DNA of 13,492 nt from Planctomycetia bacterium (GTDB lineage: Bacteria > Planctomycetota > Planctomycetia > Pirellulales > UBA1268). A program made the translations under genes and the position numbers. The DNA lies in contig RGVT01000040.1 of assembly GCA_010027105.1 (NCBI GenBank), positions 1 to 13,492 of the forward strand, given 5' to 3'. Below the pieces are notes generated by a model. That model did not search any database, was not told the origin of the DNA, and was given only the letters and a program-made list of their open reading frames with translations. Shown in pieces: positions 13,218 to 13,492 of this stretch. Position 1 is the first letter of the stretch. The number at the start of each line of letters is the position of its first letter.

Positions 13218-13492
13218 ATGCGCCGCGTCGTTCCGCTCCACCTGATCTGCGCCGCCGCCCTGTGCCTCGCCGGCCACGCCGCCCGCGGCCAGCAGGTGGC
13301 CGTGGAGGAGTTTTCGCTGCCGAATGGCATGCAGTTTCTGCTCGTGCCGCGGAGCGACCAGCCCAACGTCGTGAGCGCCGGCTGGGTGGCGAAGGTGGGA
13401 AGCGTCGACGAGCGGCCGGGCATCACCGGCATCAGCCACTTCTTCGAGCACATGATGTTCAAGGGCACGGGCACGATCGGCACCCGCGACCC
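13218..13492 (+). CDS. M16 (insulinase-type) zinc protease, N-terminal part
   Basis: The first 91 residues of a secreted or periplasmic M16 peptidase, cut by the window end. The ATG at 13218 is preceded by GAGGG (13202-13206). A signal peptide (MRRVVPLHLICAAALCLAGHAARG, cleavage near residue 24) leads into EEFSLPNGMQFLLVPRSDQP, the usual start of the peptidase domain. The zinc motif HxxEH is intact as HFFEH (H74, E77, H78) in the canonical setting GISHFFEHMMFKGT. Family members are pitrilysin- or PqqL-like processing proteases, often encoded as pairs of active and inactive halves; whether a partner follows lies beyond the window. The substrate is unknown. Confidence 0.92.
   Translation, partial: MRRVVPLHLICAAALCLAGHAARGQQVAVEEFSLPNGMQFLLVPRSDQPNVVSAGWVAKVGSVDERPGITGISHFFEHMMFKGTGTIGTRD

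Noticed and set aside
12167..13483. Long upstream extension of the hemerythrin frame across the RMD1-family gene
   Set aside because: It runs antisense through a clearly conserved gene, while a good ribosome site marks the start at 12166.

Overview
The window joins two very different kinds of DNA. Bases 1-1331 are AT-richer and carry the 3' end of uvrA and a LOG-family (TIGR00730) gene that overlap by ATGA and lack Shine-Dalgarno motifs, which suggests a Bacteroidota genome. From about 1.6 kb to the end the DNA is very GC-rich and has clear GGAGG-type ribosome binding sites. Its families point to the Planctomycetota (Pirellulales-like): a BBP7 beta-barrel protein, two PEP-CTERM proteins, an IS4-type transposase remnant and dispersed REP-like hairpins. 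The change falls within about 1332-1600, in a GC-rich, hairpin-rich stretch without a convincing gene. The simplest reading is a chimeric (metagenome) contig; recent transfer is the alternative.

Layout of the GC-rich part: a BBP7 outer-membrane protein (+, 1711-2820); a repeat-rich stretch with an internally deleted transposase remnant (2821-3578); two secreted PEP-CTERM proteins in a probable minus-strand operon (5526 down to 3579); a 458-base divergent gap; a HerA/DUF87-like ATPase translationally coupled to purU (+, 5985-9310); tandem REP-like hairpins; a sigma-factor-like gene (-, 10050-9379) divergent from a YbjN-like gene (+, 10250-10717), with a perfect 18-bp palindrome and a G7AG8 tract between them; a WYL-type regulator (+, 10877-11623) convergent on a hemerythrin-domain gene (-, 12166-11708), with REP-like hairpins overlapping both stops; an RMD1/YagE (DUF155) membrane protein (+, 12320-13177); and the start of an M16 zinc protease (+, 13218 to the window end).

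How they work together: cell-surface genes (BBP7, PEP-CTERM pair) fill the left part. The only well-supported operons are uvrA-LOG, the PEP-CTERM pair and ATPase-purU. The remaining genes look like independent units, several in divergent or convergent pairs. No complete defence system, CRISPR array, tRNA or rRNA was seen. The most unusual signal is a family of 7-bp-stem hairpins at gene 3' ends: one copy has a changed but still paired stem, and the repeats supply or overlap the stop codons of three genes.
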